Below are positions 47,941 through 57,007 of a DNA stretch of 58,408 bases, piece after piece. Source of the DNA: Nitrospinota bacterium (GTDB taxonomy: Bacteria > Nitrospinota > Nitrospinia > Nitrospinales > VA-1); NCBI GenBank assembly GCA_013349585.1, contig DUZG01000008.1, forward strand, positions 1-58,408, in the 5' to 3' direction. The stretch's first letter is position 1. Each line of letters opens with the position of its first letter. The notes beneath the pieces were generated by a model. The model did no database searches. It was not told where the DNA came from and worked only from the letters and a program-made list of their open reading frames with translations. The translations under genes and the position numbers were made by a program.

Positions 47941-48228
47941 AAAAAACCTCCACAGTTTTGGTGATTTAAAAACCCCTATTCTGACCGGAAATCATTAGCT
48001 TAACAAGGAAAAATCTTACACAATACAAGCGAAAACCCAACACCCGACCAAGCGAACAGTGAGAGCTTGCAAAAAGGCTGAAAATGCTATAAAACACCCA
48101 TAAATTAGGCTGGAAATTATTGGGTCAAAAATAGATTTTACAGAGAATGTATAACCCTCGTTGCAAGCAGATACGAGATTTTAATTTAAATGGCGTGGCA
48201 AGCCACAGAGAAAATCCAAGGCTTAAGT

Positions 48229-49755
48229 ATGGAATTTGAGATCAATTATGATGACATGAACTGGGCAGCAATTGGGCCCGAGTTTATTGTACTGGGCACG
48301 GCTTTTTTCCTTCTTTTGGCAGGTCTCAAAAAGGAGTTGAACCACAATCCTTTCTTGTCAATGGTCACTCTCTGTGGAGTAGGCGCAGCTTTCATTCTTA
48401 CCCTTTTTCTATGGGGTGATGCACCGACAGCGACGAACGGTAACAACCCAGATATATTCAGTAGCGCACTTATCCACGACCGATTTTCCCTAGCATTCAA
48501 TTTAATTATTTTATCCATGGCGCTGTTCCCGGTTTTCGGATCGGTTCGTTATCCACAAAGTGACCATGAAAATAAAGCGGAATATTTCACCCTGCTGCTA
48601 ATGTCAATTGCAGGCATGATGTTCCTGGCCAAATCTGGCAATTTAATTACCATATTTTTGTCTTTGGAGTTGTTCTCCATCTCTCTATATATCCTTTGTG
48701 GGTTTTCCGCCAAACATGGAACAGGAAAAGAAGGACCCGGCACCACACCGGAACTAAGTTGGGCAACCAAGGCATCGCAAGAATCGGCAGTCAAATATCT
48801 ATTGACGGGAGCCTTCGCATCTGCGGTTCTAGTTTATGGCATGGCTCTAATATATGCAGGTAGCGGAACCACCGAGATACGACTCATCGGTCAACTGGTC
48901 CAGGAAAATCCCTACACAAAAAATACGCTGGTTTATATGGGAATGGGACTGATGTTCTGCGGTCTCGCTTTCAAGGTTTCACTTGTGCCTTTTCATTCAT
49001 GGACACCCGATGTTTATCAGGGAGCACCAACACCTATTACCGGGTTTATGTCGGTCGCCACTAAAGCGGCAGTCTTTGCAGTGATCGCGCGGGTTTTCTT
49101 CACCTCTTTCGCGGAACTAGATAAAACCTGGATGCCGATTCTATTTGGCGCATCAGTATTGACCATGCTGGTGGGAAATACCGCAGCTATTTTTCAAGAC
49201 GATCTCAAACGAATGCTCGCATATTCCGGTGTAGCACACGCTGGATATCTCTTGATAGGAATTGTTACCAATACTCAAGAAGGTATGGCGAGCATTCTTT
49301 TTTATCTTTCAGTCTATTTATTTATGAATATCGGCGCGTTTGCAGTCGTATTTATGATGGAAGGAGAAGGCCAAGAAGGCAACTCCATTAATCGATTTAA
49401 GGGGCTGGCGAAACGTAGTCCGTTCCTTGCGGCAGCCATGAGTTTATTTATGGTTTCTCTGGCAGGGTTCCCGCCGACCGCCGGTTTTTTCGGAAAACTG
49501 TTTTTGTTTTATGCTGCTATCGAACAAGGTTATTTCCTCATTACCATTTTAGCAGTGGTTGCCAGTATTATTTCGGTTTATTTTTATCTACGTGTCATCG
49601 TTATGATGTATTTTCACGAAGATGAATCTGCTCCAAAACCAGCTATGCATAAAGGAATGCGGGCACTAGTCACGGTAAGCTCTATCGCCGTTATTGCAAT
49701 CGGTCTCTTCCCTTCTTTCCTGATGGAGCTAGCCCGTGAGGCTATCCCCTTCTAA
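48229..49755 (+). CDS. nuoN: NADH-quinone oxidoreductase subunit N
   Basis: Proton-pumping membrane subunit of complex I. About 14 hydrophobic helices, with the antiporter-type signature PFHSWTPDVYQGAPTPITGFM and the lysine-bearing helices ATKAAVFAVIARVFF and DDLKRMLAYSGVAHAGYLL. I pick the ATG at 48229 (AAGG seven bases upstream), giving MEFEINYDDMNWAAIGPEFIVL like other NuoN starts; an ATG at 48190 adds 13 residues. No other nuo gene is next to it. Confidence 0.93.
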   Translation: MEFEINYDDMNWAAIGPEFIVLGTAFFLLLAGLKKELNHNPFLSMVTLCGVGAAFILTLFLWGDAPTATNGNNPDIFSSALIHDRFSLAFNLIILSMALFPVFGSVRYPQSDHENKAEYFTLLLMSIAGMMFLAKSGNLITIFLSLELFSISLYILCGFSAKHGTGKEGPGTTPELSWATKASQESAVKYLLTGAFASAVLVYGMALIYAGSGTTEIRLIGQLVQENPYTKNTLVYMGMGLMFCGLAFKVSLVPFHSWTPDVYQGAPTPITGFMSVATKAAVFAVIARVFFTSFAELDKTWMPILFGASVLTMLVGNTAAIFQDDLKRMLAYSGVAHAGYLLIGIVTNTQEGMASILFYLSVYLFMNIGAFAVVFMMEGEGQEGNSINRFKGLAKRSPFLAAAMSLFMVSLAGFPPTAGFFGKLFLFYAAIEQGYFLITILAVVASIISVYFYLRVIVMMYFHEDESAPKPAMHKGMRALVTVSSIAVIAIGLFPSFLMELAREAIPF

Positions 49756-49865
49756 AAGCACACGTTTTTTCTCCGCACTTCATTCTGAATTAAACTTCCC
49801 TCACTTTTATCCCGTTATAATAGAATAGCTTATTTAATCTGTCTGTTTTTTAACCCCAGGATAAA

Positions 49866-51068
49866 ATGCATTTGATTCTTATTGCCATTTTTTGTTTTCT
49901 ACTTGTATCGTGTGGGCCTTCAAGCGATTCTTTAGAGTACAAGATCGAGCAACTCACTAGCCAGGTTAAAGATGAACCTGAAGATCCAATCCTGCATTAC
50001 GATTTGGGAAGAGCTTATATTGAGGACAAGAAATACCATTCTGCACTCAAGACTTTGGTGGAAGCCATTCGCCTCAAAGAAGATTATGGAGACGCTTATC
50101 GTGAAAAAGGAATTGCACTATTTTTTTTAAAAAGATATTTGGATGCAGAAAAAGCGCTTTACAAATCCTTTTCCATCAATCCCGCAAACGCAGATATTGC
50201 CACCGATCTGGGTTCGATATTTATCGCAACTGGGAAACCGAAGAAATCCTTGCGGTTTCTAAAAATAGCGCAGATTCGAGACAACAACATGCATATCGTA
50301 TTTAATAACATGGGCGCTGCTCATTCCGAAATCGGTCAAAACAAACAAGCCATAGACTATTTGAAAAAGGCACTCAAAATTCACCCTTTAATGACAGAAG
50401 TTCATAACAATATGGGTGTGGTTTACGAACGGATGGGTAGAAATAAAAAAGCGATGACAGCTTACCAAAAAGTTTTGGAGATAGACGACCGCAATGCCAT
50501 GGCGCATTACAACCTTGGTGTCATCCACGCAAAAAACAAGGACATTCCGAAAGCAGTTGTGTCTTGGGAGAAAGCGCGCAAGATAGACTCCAAAAATGAC
50601 AAGATATTCACCAATCTGGGTTGGGCTTACGAAAGTTTAGGGGAAAAAGAAAAAGCACTGCAAGAAAACTTAAAAGCTATAAAGCTTGCCCCTTTTAATA
50701 GCCAAACCCATTATGCGGCTGGCAGAATTCAGTCTGATCTCGGCAATTTTGACAAAGCCCTCGACTCCCTTAATAAAGCTGTAAACCTTGATCCAGAATT
50801 TGGCGATGCTTATTATAGGCTGGGAATTGCTTATAACAACCTCAATGAGAGCAGAGACGCGATTTCAAACATCCTAATCGCAGAAATTGTTTATCACAAG
50901 AAAAAGAAAATGGATCTTTTCAAGAAAATGGATGAGGAACTAGAACCTTTATTCAAAAAATATGAGCTAACCCGAAAACACTTCAGCGAATTACAATTGC
51001 CCGACACCTTGAAAGGTTACGACTTTCATAAAAAAGCGAAAAGAATCAAAACTTCAAAAGAAAAATGA
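49866..51068 (+). CDS. TPR-repeat lipoprotein
   Basis: A lipobox LLVSC gives a lipid-anchored mature start (CGPSSDSLEYKIEQL). About ten TPR repeats fill residues 25-360, one being YGDAYREKGIALFFLKRYLDAE. The end is basic (KKAKRIKTSKEK). TPR arrays bind partner proteins; no enzymatic domain is present. AGGATAAA precedes the ATG. It is the second plus-strand gene after nuoN, 110 nt away, and may be separately transcribed. Relatives are common in Gram-negative envelopes. Confidence 0.85.
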   Translation: MHLILIAIFCFLLVSCGPSSDSLEYKIEQLTSQVKDEPEDPILHYDLGRAYIEDKKYHSALKTLVEAIRLKEDYGDAYREKGIALFFLKRYLDAEKALYKSFSINPANADIATDLGSIFIATGKPKKSLRFLKIAQIRDNNMHIVFNNMGAAHSEIGQNKQAIDYLKKALKIHPLMTEVHNNMGVVYERMGRNKKAMTAYQKVLEIDDRNAMAHYNLGVIHAKNKDIPKAVVSWEKARKIDSKNDKIFTNLGWAYESLGEKEKALQENLKAIKLAPFNSQTHYAAGRIQSDLGNFDKALDSLNKAVNLDPEFGDAYYRLGIAYNNLNESRDAISNILIAEIVYHKKKKMDLFKKMDEELEPLFKKYELTRKHFSELQLPDTLKGYDFHKKAKRIKTSKEK

Positions 51069-51078
51069 GAATACCCCG

Positions 51079-51516
51079 CTAGCGTTCAAGAGTAAATGTA
51101 ACCGGACCGTCATTGATCAACTCCACCTGCATATCTGATCCAAAGTCACCAGCAGCCACCTTGAGTCCTGACTCCGAAACCTCCTGAATAAAGTTTTGAT
51201 AGAGTGAATGGGTAGCATTAGGAGCCGCCACATTATCGAATCCAGGCCGACGCCCTTTGGTGCAATCCCCCGGCAGGGTAAACTGTGACACCACCAAAAC
51301 CTCACCGCCAATATCGAGGCACGACAGATTCATCTTGCCTTTCACATCAGGGAAAATCCTAAGATTAAGGGTTTTCTCAGCAAGATACTGAACCCTGTCT
51401 TCATCGTCATTTTTTTCAGCACCAAAAAAAATGAGGAGTCCTTTGGAGATGGAAGCAATGACTTCGCCCTTAACAGCGACCGATGCGCGGGACACTCTTT
51501 GCAATACAATTTTCAT
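51079..51516 (-). CDS. dtd: D-aminoacyl-tRNA deacylase
   Basis: Hydrolyses D-aminoacyl-tRNA, protecting translation. Hallmarks: MKIVLQRVSRASV at the start, SQFTLPGDCTKGRRPGFD and NDGPVTFTLE at the C-terminus. Length 145 aa is typical. Cytoplasmic. Followed on the minus strand by nothing close (its stop is 11 nt from the convergent TPR lipoprotein). Confidence 0.96.
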   Translation of the reverse strand: MKIVLQRVSRASVAVKGEVIASISKGLLIFFGAEKNDDEDRVQYLAEKTLNLRIFPDVKGKMNLSCLDIGGEVLVVSQFTLPGDCTKGRRPGFDNVAAPNATHSLYQNFIQEVSESGLKVAAGDFGSDMQVELINDGPVTFTLER

Positions 51517-51570
51517 CGATTTATTTTGGTTGGAAAAATCTGGTTGATGAAACCTACGCCACCAATCAGG

Positions 51571-51717
51571 TCAACGGGCGCGAAAAACTCTATTATCAGA
51601 ACCTCCAGGACCAATAAGGACTTTTACAACAGCAAAACATTTGGGGCAACGACCTTCATAGGCGTTACCCCCTTTATTGATATAAATGCGGCGATAGATA
51701 TTGCAACACTCAAACAT
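51571..51717 (-). CDS. Small zinc-ribbon protein (48 aa)
   Basis: A 48-residue ORF: begins MFECCNIYRRIYINK and contains GNAYEGRCPKCFAVVKVLIGPG. Cys-Cys near the N-terminus plus Cys-x2-Cys in the middle can form a zinc ribbon. The pattern resembles small conserved hypothetical proteins, GTAYEGRCPKCG-type, that I recall from other Gram-negative bacteria. It lies between the TerB-domain gene and dtd on the same strand, 50 nt from the first. Ribosome site weak. Confidence 0.7.
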   Translation of the reverse strand: MFECCNIYRRIYINKGGNAYEGRCPKCFAVVKVLIGPGGSDNRVFRAR

Positions 51718-51767
51718 AATGCCCAAAAATTTTTTATCCTTTTCCATTTCGATCGAAGTTTTGAAAA

Positions 51768-52673
51768 TTATTTTTTGTTAATGGTTTTTCCCGCTTGCAC
51801 CTTGGCCTGAATAAAAGTTTTATGGGGAATTCGCATCGATTTAGTAATCCGCCTAATTTCTTCAGACTCTTCATGAGCAATCTCACCATCAGCAGCGGCC
51901 ACCGCAAAAAGGCATTCCATAAAATGCAACCGGTCATTGTAAGAAGTCAACCGATTGATTTCAGTAACTACCTCATGAAAATCAAAACCTTTCTTTCCCT
52001 GCTCTTCTACAACCTCGAAAAGCAATGTTAACTCTTTACCCTTAATAGAAAACTGGTCTGCAAGACAAGCCTTCAGAGCTTTTTTTTCTGCAGGATCGAA
52101 GTGATTATCTACATGAGCGATCGAGGCCATTAGAGAACCTACCAAACAGAGAAAGTACAGTTTATCTTCAGGGAGCTTTGATGCAAATCCTGAGTGTGCG
52201 CTTTTCAATTCAATTTTTTTCAGCACCCGTCTTTTGAAATATTTTTCCATATCCGGGTTCGGATCACGGGCATGTTCAAAGATGGTTTTTTGAAACAAGT
52301 TCCGGATTCGCCCAAATGATCTCTTCGTGAAAGAAGTATCTTCAAGCCATTCCGAAAACTGATCGACCAGTTGCCTTTCATCACTTTTCATCCTTGGATG
52401 GATCTGAACCATATTTTCCAAGGCGGCCACGATTTCATTTTTCTCAGCAGATGTGGAAAGTTCGGCGATCATCTGTCGATACAAGAAATCTTTTTCCTTT
52501 TTTGAAATTGGTGCATTCAGATAAGGTTTCAGCTCGTCCAGTTCGTGCTTCTCCAGATCAAATTTTTTGTAAAATGATTTTAGAATATTAAGCTCAGACT
52601 GACTCACTTCACCATCCGCCCAAGCCACAGTCGTTAAAACTTTGAGGAAGGTCAGTTTTTTAAATTTTGACAT
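51768..52673 (-). CDS. TerB-domain protein
   Basis: Two TerB-like helical domains: residues 5-70 (KVLTTVAWADGEVSQSELN) and about 165-290 (AVAAADGEIAHEESEEIRRI), with the ADGE metal-binding signature in each. TerB proteins are cytoplasmic and linked to tellurite or stress responses, often calcium-binding. 301 aa, no signal peptide or membrane helix. The small zinc-ribbon gene and dtd follow downstream, so an operon is possible. Function in this organism is not known. Confidence 0.85.
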   Translation of the reverse strand: MSKFKKLTFLKVLTTVAWADGEVSQSELNILKSFYKKFDLEKHELDELKPYLNAPISKKEKDFLYRQMIAELSTSAEKNEIVAALENMVQIHPRMKSDERQLVDQFSEWLEDTSFTKRSFGRIRNLFQKTIFEHARDPNPDMEKYFKRRVLKKIELKSAHSGFASKLPEDKLYFLCLVGSLMASIAHVDNHFDPAEKKALKACLADQFSIKGKELTLLFEVVEEQGKKGFDFHEVVTEINRLTSYNDRLHFMECLFAVAAADGEIAHEESEEIRRITKSMRIPHKTFIQAKVQAGKTINKK

Positions 52674-52739
52674 ATGATTTCCTAATGAGTGCGTTGGATA
52701 AATTAAGAACTTAAAAAACTAGCTTATTCGAACCTCGAT

Positions 52740-54008
52740 CTAATCAAAACGGTTCAGCCACAACCGACTCGATTTCTCAGACCATGCAAACAGGTCGAGA
52801 AATTTATCTTGATCAATATCGCCAAACATCATTTGGTCAAATTGCCTGTAACGCGGTAAACGGTGACGGGTTTCATCTGAAAAATCCCATCTGCCCCATC
52901 CCTGTAAATAATAAACCCCTTTAGAGGTCAAGACCAACGCATCCGGGCGAGTATTGCCATTTCCATCCAAAAGATAAACTTTAGTAGCAGATAAACGAGG
53001 CAGAATTTCATGAGATCGTTTCTTGAAATTTCCGCCGCCCATATTCTCCAAAAAATAATTGGTCTCCTCTGGATACCCTCGATATATCTTGTTAATGGAT
53101 CGATTGACAACAAGAAGGTCGTTATCACCATCCTGATCAAAATCCGCCCAATCGGCATGCATACTATCATCCAAGATTCGCGGCATTCTTGATGAGGTGC
53201 GGTCAAAAAATTTACCCACCCCGTTATTCAACAACAACCTGTTTTGCCCTTTGCTATAAACTAGAAAGATATCTACCACACCATCGCCATCGTAATCAGC
53301 AAACGAAGCGTCTCGAATACCCGAAGGAAGCGAAGGCATTAACAAGGATGTTAAATCCTCAAACCGGCCATCGCCCTTATTGATCCATATCATGGTTTGA
53401 TAGGGTTTTCTTGCTGAAGTTTTTATGCTACTGCCAAAATAAAACAGGTCTTTATCACCATCGCCATCGAGATCTACAGGAATGACCTTTTCTATACCCG
53501 GTGTAAGTGGATACCCCCCCTCTTTTTCTTTTGAATAAAAATAACTTTTTTTATTATTAAAAAGAATTTGTGATTTCGGGTTTTTCCTACCGCCGAGAAT
53601 TAAAACCAAATCGTCTCCCCCATCCCTATTTAAATCTGCGGTGGCAAAAAAGTTTATTTCTTCTTTATTATTCTTAGTCCACTGGCCCGCTTGCTTTTTC
53701 AAGAACCCCTTCTTACCCCTATTAATGAGAATATAGAGTTCGGATTTAGCTTTGCTTAAAACCGCAAGGTCGGACAGGTTATCTTCATTGGCTCTTAGAA
53801 AACTAGCGTGGGCAACAGAAGATTTTTCAATTGGAAAAAGACGTGTGGCATCACGAAATCTCTGGCTTGCCGGATTTTCTGCGACATGAGGCTTGGGACC
53901 CCCGCAAGCGGAAAACAGAAGAAGAATCAACAACCATGAAATCAAGGAATCAATCGAACAAAGAGTTGGGTAGATTTTCTTCTGATAATTCGATCTGTAA
54001 ACCTTCAT
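52740..54008 (-). CDS. FG-GAP/VCBS-repeat lipoprotein
   Basis: Lipobox LFSAC around residue 34. The rest is a beta-propeller of FG-GAP/VCBS repeats with calcium-loop motifs: ADLNRDGGDDLVL, VDLDGDGDKDLFY, ADYDGDGVVDIF, ADFDQDGDNDLLV and GDIDQDKFLDLF. Exported. The ATG at 54008 overlaps the MBL-fold gene by 59 nt; an in-frame TTG at 53945 just past that gene's stop is an alternative, but would leave a signal without positive charge, so I keep the ATG. Probably surface or periplasmic; ligand unknown. Confidence 0.82.
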   Translation of the reverse strand: MKVYRSNYQKKIYPTLCSIDSLISWLLILLLFSACGGPKPHVAENPASQRFRDATRLFPIEKSSVAHASFLRANEDNLSDLAVLSKAKSELYILINRGKKGFLKKQAGQWTKNNKEEINFFATADLNRDGGDDLVLILGGRKNPKSQILFNNKKSYFYSKEKEGGYPLTPGIEKVIPVDLDGDGDKDLFYFGSSIKTSARKPYQTMIWINKGDGRFEDLTSLLMPSLPSGIRDASFADYDGDGVVDIFLVYSKGQNRLLLNNGVGKFFDRTSSRMPRILDDSMHADWADFDQDGDNDLLVVNRSINKIYRGYPEETNYFLENMGGGNFKKRSHEILPRLSATKVYLLDGNGNTRPDALVLTSKGVYYLQGWGRWDFSDETRHRLPRYRQFDQMMFGDIDQDKFLDLFAWSEKSSRLWLNRFD

Positions 54009-54810
54009 AAGCAGCTATGCTTTGGGGAAAGAGTTGGCGGGCTTCTGCTTCAATCTTTTGAATAAATTCATCATTATGTGTTGGGTCATGGTGAAACAAA
54101 ACAAACTTTTTTACATTAGCGGCTTCGGCCACTTTTATGCCTTCCCGCATGGTACTGTGCCCCCAACCCTTCCTGGAGAACTCTTCATTCAAGCCATTGT
54201 ATTCGTCATCCGTATATTGAGAATCATAAACCAGCATATCCGCATCACGGCAAAGTTCAATCAGGTTTTTGTTTGGCTTGTCTTCATAATGCTCGCAATC
54301 GGTTGCAAAAACAAGAGATTGACCTTCTTGATCTACCCGGTAAGCATAGCAACCATTAGGATGATATAAAGGAGCGAGAGTGACTTTATAGTTTTCACCC
54401 TCTATAACGTCACCGGGCTTCAAATCATGATAGGAAATATTAGCACCAAATAAATCTGTTTTCACAGGAAAACAGGGAGGGGACATTTGCTGCTTGAGCA
54501 CTTCTTCCACTGTTGTTGGCAAACTGGTTCCACCAAATACTCTAAATTCGTTTCCGGGGATAAAAAACGGTGTAAAAAAGGGAAATCCTTGAATATGATC
54601 CCAATGCACATGGGTATATAAAATCGTACCTTTAACAGGCAACTCCTTCATCAAAGCCATCCCCAGATTACGAAATCCAGTACCTGTATCGATGACAATC
54701 AATTCTTCGCCACAACGTATTTCTACACAGGTTGTATTGCCACCTACCTTTACTGTTTCCGGGTTTCCCGAAGGAACACTGCCACGAACACCCCAAAATT
54801 TTATATACAC
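53950..54810 (-). CDS. MBL-fold metallo-hydrolase
   Basis: Metallo-beta-lactamase fold with two-metal site: THVHWDHIQG (residues near 65-75), then CEHYED and the closing LFHHDPTHND. Start FWGVRGSVPSGNPETVKVGGNT is characteristic of the cyclic-phosphodiesterase/tRNase-Z-like subset. Cytoplasmic. 286 aa. It is followed by the overlapping FG-GAP gene, so their translation may be coupled. Substrate unknown. Confidence 0.88.
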   Translation of the reverse strand: MYIKFWGVRGSVPSGNPETVKVGGNTTCVEIRCGEELIVIDTGTGFRNLGMALMKELPVKGTILYTHVHWDHIQGFPFFTPFFIPGNEFRVFGGTSLPTTVEEVLKQQMSPPCFPVKTDLFGANISYHDLKPGDVIEGENYKVTLAPLYHPNGCYAYRVDQEGQSLVFATDCEHYEDKPNKNLIELCRDADMLVYDSQYTDDEYNGLNEEFSRKGWGHSTMREGIKVAEAANVKKFVLFHHDPTHNDEFIQKIEAEARQLFPQSIAAYEGLQIELSEENLPNSLFD

Positions 54811-54895
54811 TGTTAATCCTTAAGCGAAAAAGAAAGTGAGCATTATAAACAATCTCTTTTTAGGTAACAATACTTTCCCCATTAAAAGTAGAGCT

Positions 54896-55690
54896 TTAAA
54901 TAATCTGAAAACCTTCTATGAGATCGGATTCCTGCTGGGTTAATTTCCCTTTACTCCAGTTCCCTAGAAATGTTTTTTGAAACCCTTTCAAAAACCATTG
55001 GTTAACCTCATTATTTTTCAGATTTCTCTGCAATAACTGCTTTAAGCTTGTGGTATTTGAAATGAGTGAGTCCGATACAGCCTGCTTTTGGGCTTCCGAG
55101 GAATATTTTAATAAGGTATAGGTTGATTTTGGGGTCATATCTAAAATTACCGAACCATGTTGTAAAAATGCAGAACGTAACCGCCGTTGAGCACTACCTA
55201 CAAGTTTTTTTCCGTGAACCGTGATCTCACAATGATTGGCCATCGAAAAACAAGCCGGGGATCGACCGGGTACATCTCTAATATTATTTTTTCCAGCGAC
55301 TGTTGCACCCTCAATTCCTCCGATCCTGAGAGATTCTAGAATCGCTTGTGATATTCTTTCAAAAGAACCTCGTAAGCTTCCCGGAAAAGCGGGATGCGGG
55401 ATGGGAGCAATCACACTATAAGTCATTTCGTATTGGTGCAGTAAGGCTCGGCCGCCGGTAAAGCGACGAACCACAGGTATATTATTTCGCTCACAAGATT
55501 CTATATCAATGCATTGCGATATTTCCTGCGAATAGCCAATGGAAAGTGTTGGCCGCTGCCAACCATAAAGCCGCAATGTGGCGGGAACCTTGCCTTCATT
55601 ACAAGCCATAAGAATCGCCCGGTCTGTTATCATATTGAGAGTTCCATCACCTAGGGAATCTTGAATAATTCTCCAGCTATATTGATCCAT
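54896..55690 (-). CDS. Lipoate-protein ligase / octanoyltransferase-family protein
   Basis: BPL/LPL catalytic fold: RRFTGGRALLHQYEMTYS contains the RRxTGG motif, GKKLVGSAQRRLRSAFLQHGS the lysine-bearing loop, and PACFSMANHCEITV a Cys candidate as used by LipM-type octanoyltransferases. 264 aa. Either ligates lipoate/octanoate or moves octanoyl from ACP to lipoyl domains. No lipA is adjacent. Starts at an ATG encoding MDQYSWRI. Confidence 0.87.
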   Translation of the reverse strand: MDQYSWRIIQDSLGDGTLNMITDRAILMACNEGKVPATLRLYGWQRPTLSIGYSQEISQCIDIESCERNNIPVVRRFTGGRALLHQYEMTYSVIAPIPHPAFPGSLRGSFERISQAILESLRIGGIEGATVAGKNNIRDVPGRSPACFSMANHCEITVHGKKLVGSAQRRLRSAFLQHGSVILDMTPKSTYTLLKYSSEAQKQAVSDSLISNTTSLKQLLQRNLKNNEVNQWFLKGFQKTFLGNWSKGKLTQQESDLIEGFQII

Positions 55691-55766
55691 TTAAAAACTT
55701 TCCTTTAAAGTATCGAACAACAAAAAATATTTTGACTCGATTGCAATCCTTCTATAAATAATAGGT

Positions 55767-56780
55767 ATGTTAATTAAAATCCAGCATAAACAAAAATTGA
55801 TTCTTACTTTGTGCATTCTTCTGGCATTCGCAAAGCCCTCATTTGCCTTTGAGGAGTTTGGCGAGATCCGTAAACAATGCCAATCCACCTGTCATCAAGC
55901 CGAGCATATTATGAAATCCAGACAGGATAAATTATCCAAGCCCGAATGCCGATCCTGCCATGTTGGAATTAATTATATATCTTCTCCTTCTACGACTCGA
56001 AAACCAGTTCTAGGTGGACGGTTGTTAAAATCGTTGATTCAAACTACCGGGTCCGCAACAAAAAACACAAAAACCGAACACCCCTCATCAAGCAACCCAC
56101 TTAAAGGAATGGCTCTTATTCCAAAAGGTGAGTTTGTAATGGGTTCCAACGAACGATGGGATGACGAAGCACCGGAGCATATTTCTTCCACAAATGCTTT
56201 TTACATAGACTTGAATGAAGTGACCAACTCGGACTATAAAAACTTTGTAGTTGCCACGCAACAGGTGGCTCCCTACCATTGGCCTGAAGGAAATTTGCTG
56301 AAGGGAAAAGAACAACACCCCGTAGTGTATGTGAGTTGGTTCGATGCCACGAATTACTGCAAATGGGCAGAAAAAAGACTGCCAACAGAACAGGAATGGG
56401 AAAAAGCCGCACGCGGGCAGGACGGCCTGATTTATCCCTGGGGAAACCAATGGGCGCTGGACAAATCCAACCACCCATACAAACACTCAACAGGGACCGA
56501 GCCCATAGGTTCTTATCCTCAAGGACAAAGCCCCTATGGGTTGAGTGACATGTCAGGAAATGTGTGGGAATGGGTGGACAGTTACTACCTTCCGCATCCG
56601 GGAAACCCGGTCACACGGGCAGAGTATGGTAAGGACAAAAGGGTATTAAAAGGCGGCTCATGGTTCGACTGCCTTTCATACGGTTGTGGATTGAGTGCCC
56701 CTACTTTTAACAGGAGCTTTTTCACCCCTGAAGTGAGAAATAATAGTTTCGGATTCCGTTGCGCCAAAGACGCAAAATAA
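55767..56780 (+). CDS. Exported diheme-like cytochrome fused to formylglycine-generating-enzyme (SUMF1) domain
   Basis: Signal peptide to about residue 27. The first 70 residues then contain Cys38-x3-Cys42-His43 (a CX3CH variant) and Cys61-x2-Cys64-His65 (CRSCH), so one or two c-type hemes are likely. Residues about 105-337 form a SUMF1/FGE domain (GMALIPKGEFVMGSNE; LPTEQEWEKAARG; GLSDMSGNVWEWVDSYY; NSFGFRCAKD). The site GGSWFDCLSYGCG keeps a C-x4-C pair like that of copper-using FGE, though offset by a residue. True FGE activity is unproven. The 51-residue membrane protein gene follows after 15 nt. Confidence 0.85.
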   Translation: MLIKIQHKQKLILTLCILLAFAKPSFAFEEFGEIRKQCQSTCHQAEHIMKSRQDKLSKPECRSCHVGINYISSPSTTRKPVLGGRLLKSLIQTTGSATKNTKTEHPSSSNPLKGMALIPKGEFVMGSNERWDDEAPEHISSTNAFYIDLNEVTNSDYKNFVVATQQVAPYHWPEGNLLKGKEQHPVVYVSWFDATNYCKWAEKRLPTEQEWEKAARGQDGLIYPWGNQWALDKSNHPYKHSTGTEPIGSYPQGQSPYGLSDMSGNVWEWVDSYYLPHPGNPVTRAEYGKDKRVLKGGSWFDCLSYGCGLSAPTFNRSFFTPEVRNNSFGFRCAKDAK

Positions 56781-56795
56781 AGGGAGACGTATTAA

Positions 56796-56951
56796 ATGGA
56801 AACACCCGATACAGAAGACGAGCCCAGACCCAAAATGCCACCTGCCCCTAAAGTTGACAACGGCTACAACATCGGCCTTACGCGAAAAATTTTGATTGGG
56901 ATTTTTATTTTGGGGTTTTGGGGTTTCTTCTATTGGTTCAAAGGGTCTTGA
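56796..56951 (+). CDS. Small membrane protein (51 aa)
   Basis: A 51-residue ORF with a GGGAGA ribosome site 10 nt before the ATG. The N-terminal half is acidic and proline-rich (METPDTEDEPRPKMPPAP); residues 32-48 form one hydrophobic, aromatic helix (ILIGIFILGFWGFFYWF). Starts 15 nt after the heme/FGE gene and is probably co-translated with it, perhaps as a membrane anchor for it. Family unknown. Confidence 0.75.
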   Translation: METPDTEDEPRPKMPPAPKVDNGYNIGLTRKILIGIFILGFWGFFYWFKGS

Positions 56952-57007
56952 AAAACCCCCTACATTTTCCATAGGGTTTCTACAAGCCTCTCACGCCAGT
57001 GAGTTAC

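Noticed and set aside
51499-51810. 103-codon plus-strand ORF across the dtd/TerB gap
   Set aside because: Overlaps the dtd start, the zinc-ribbon gene and the TerB gene end on the other strand; no ribosome site.
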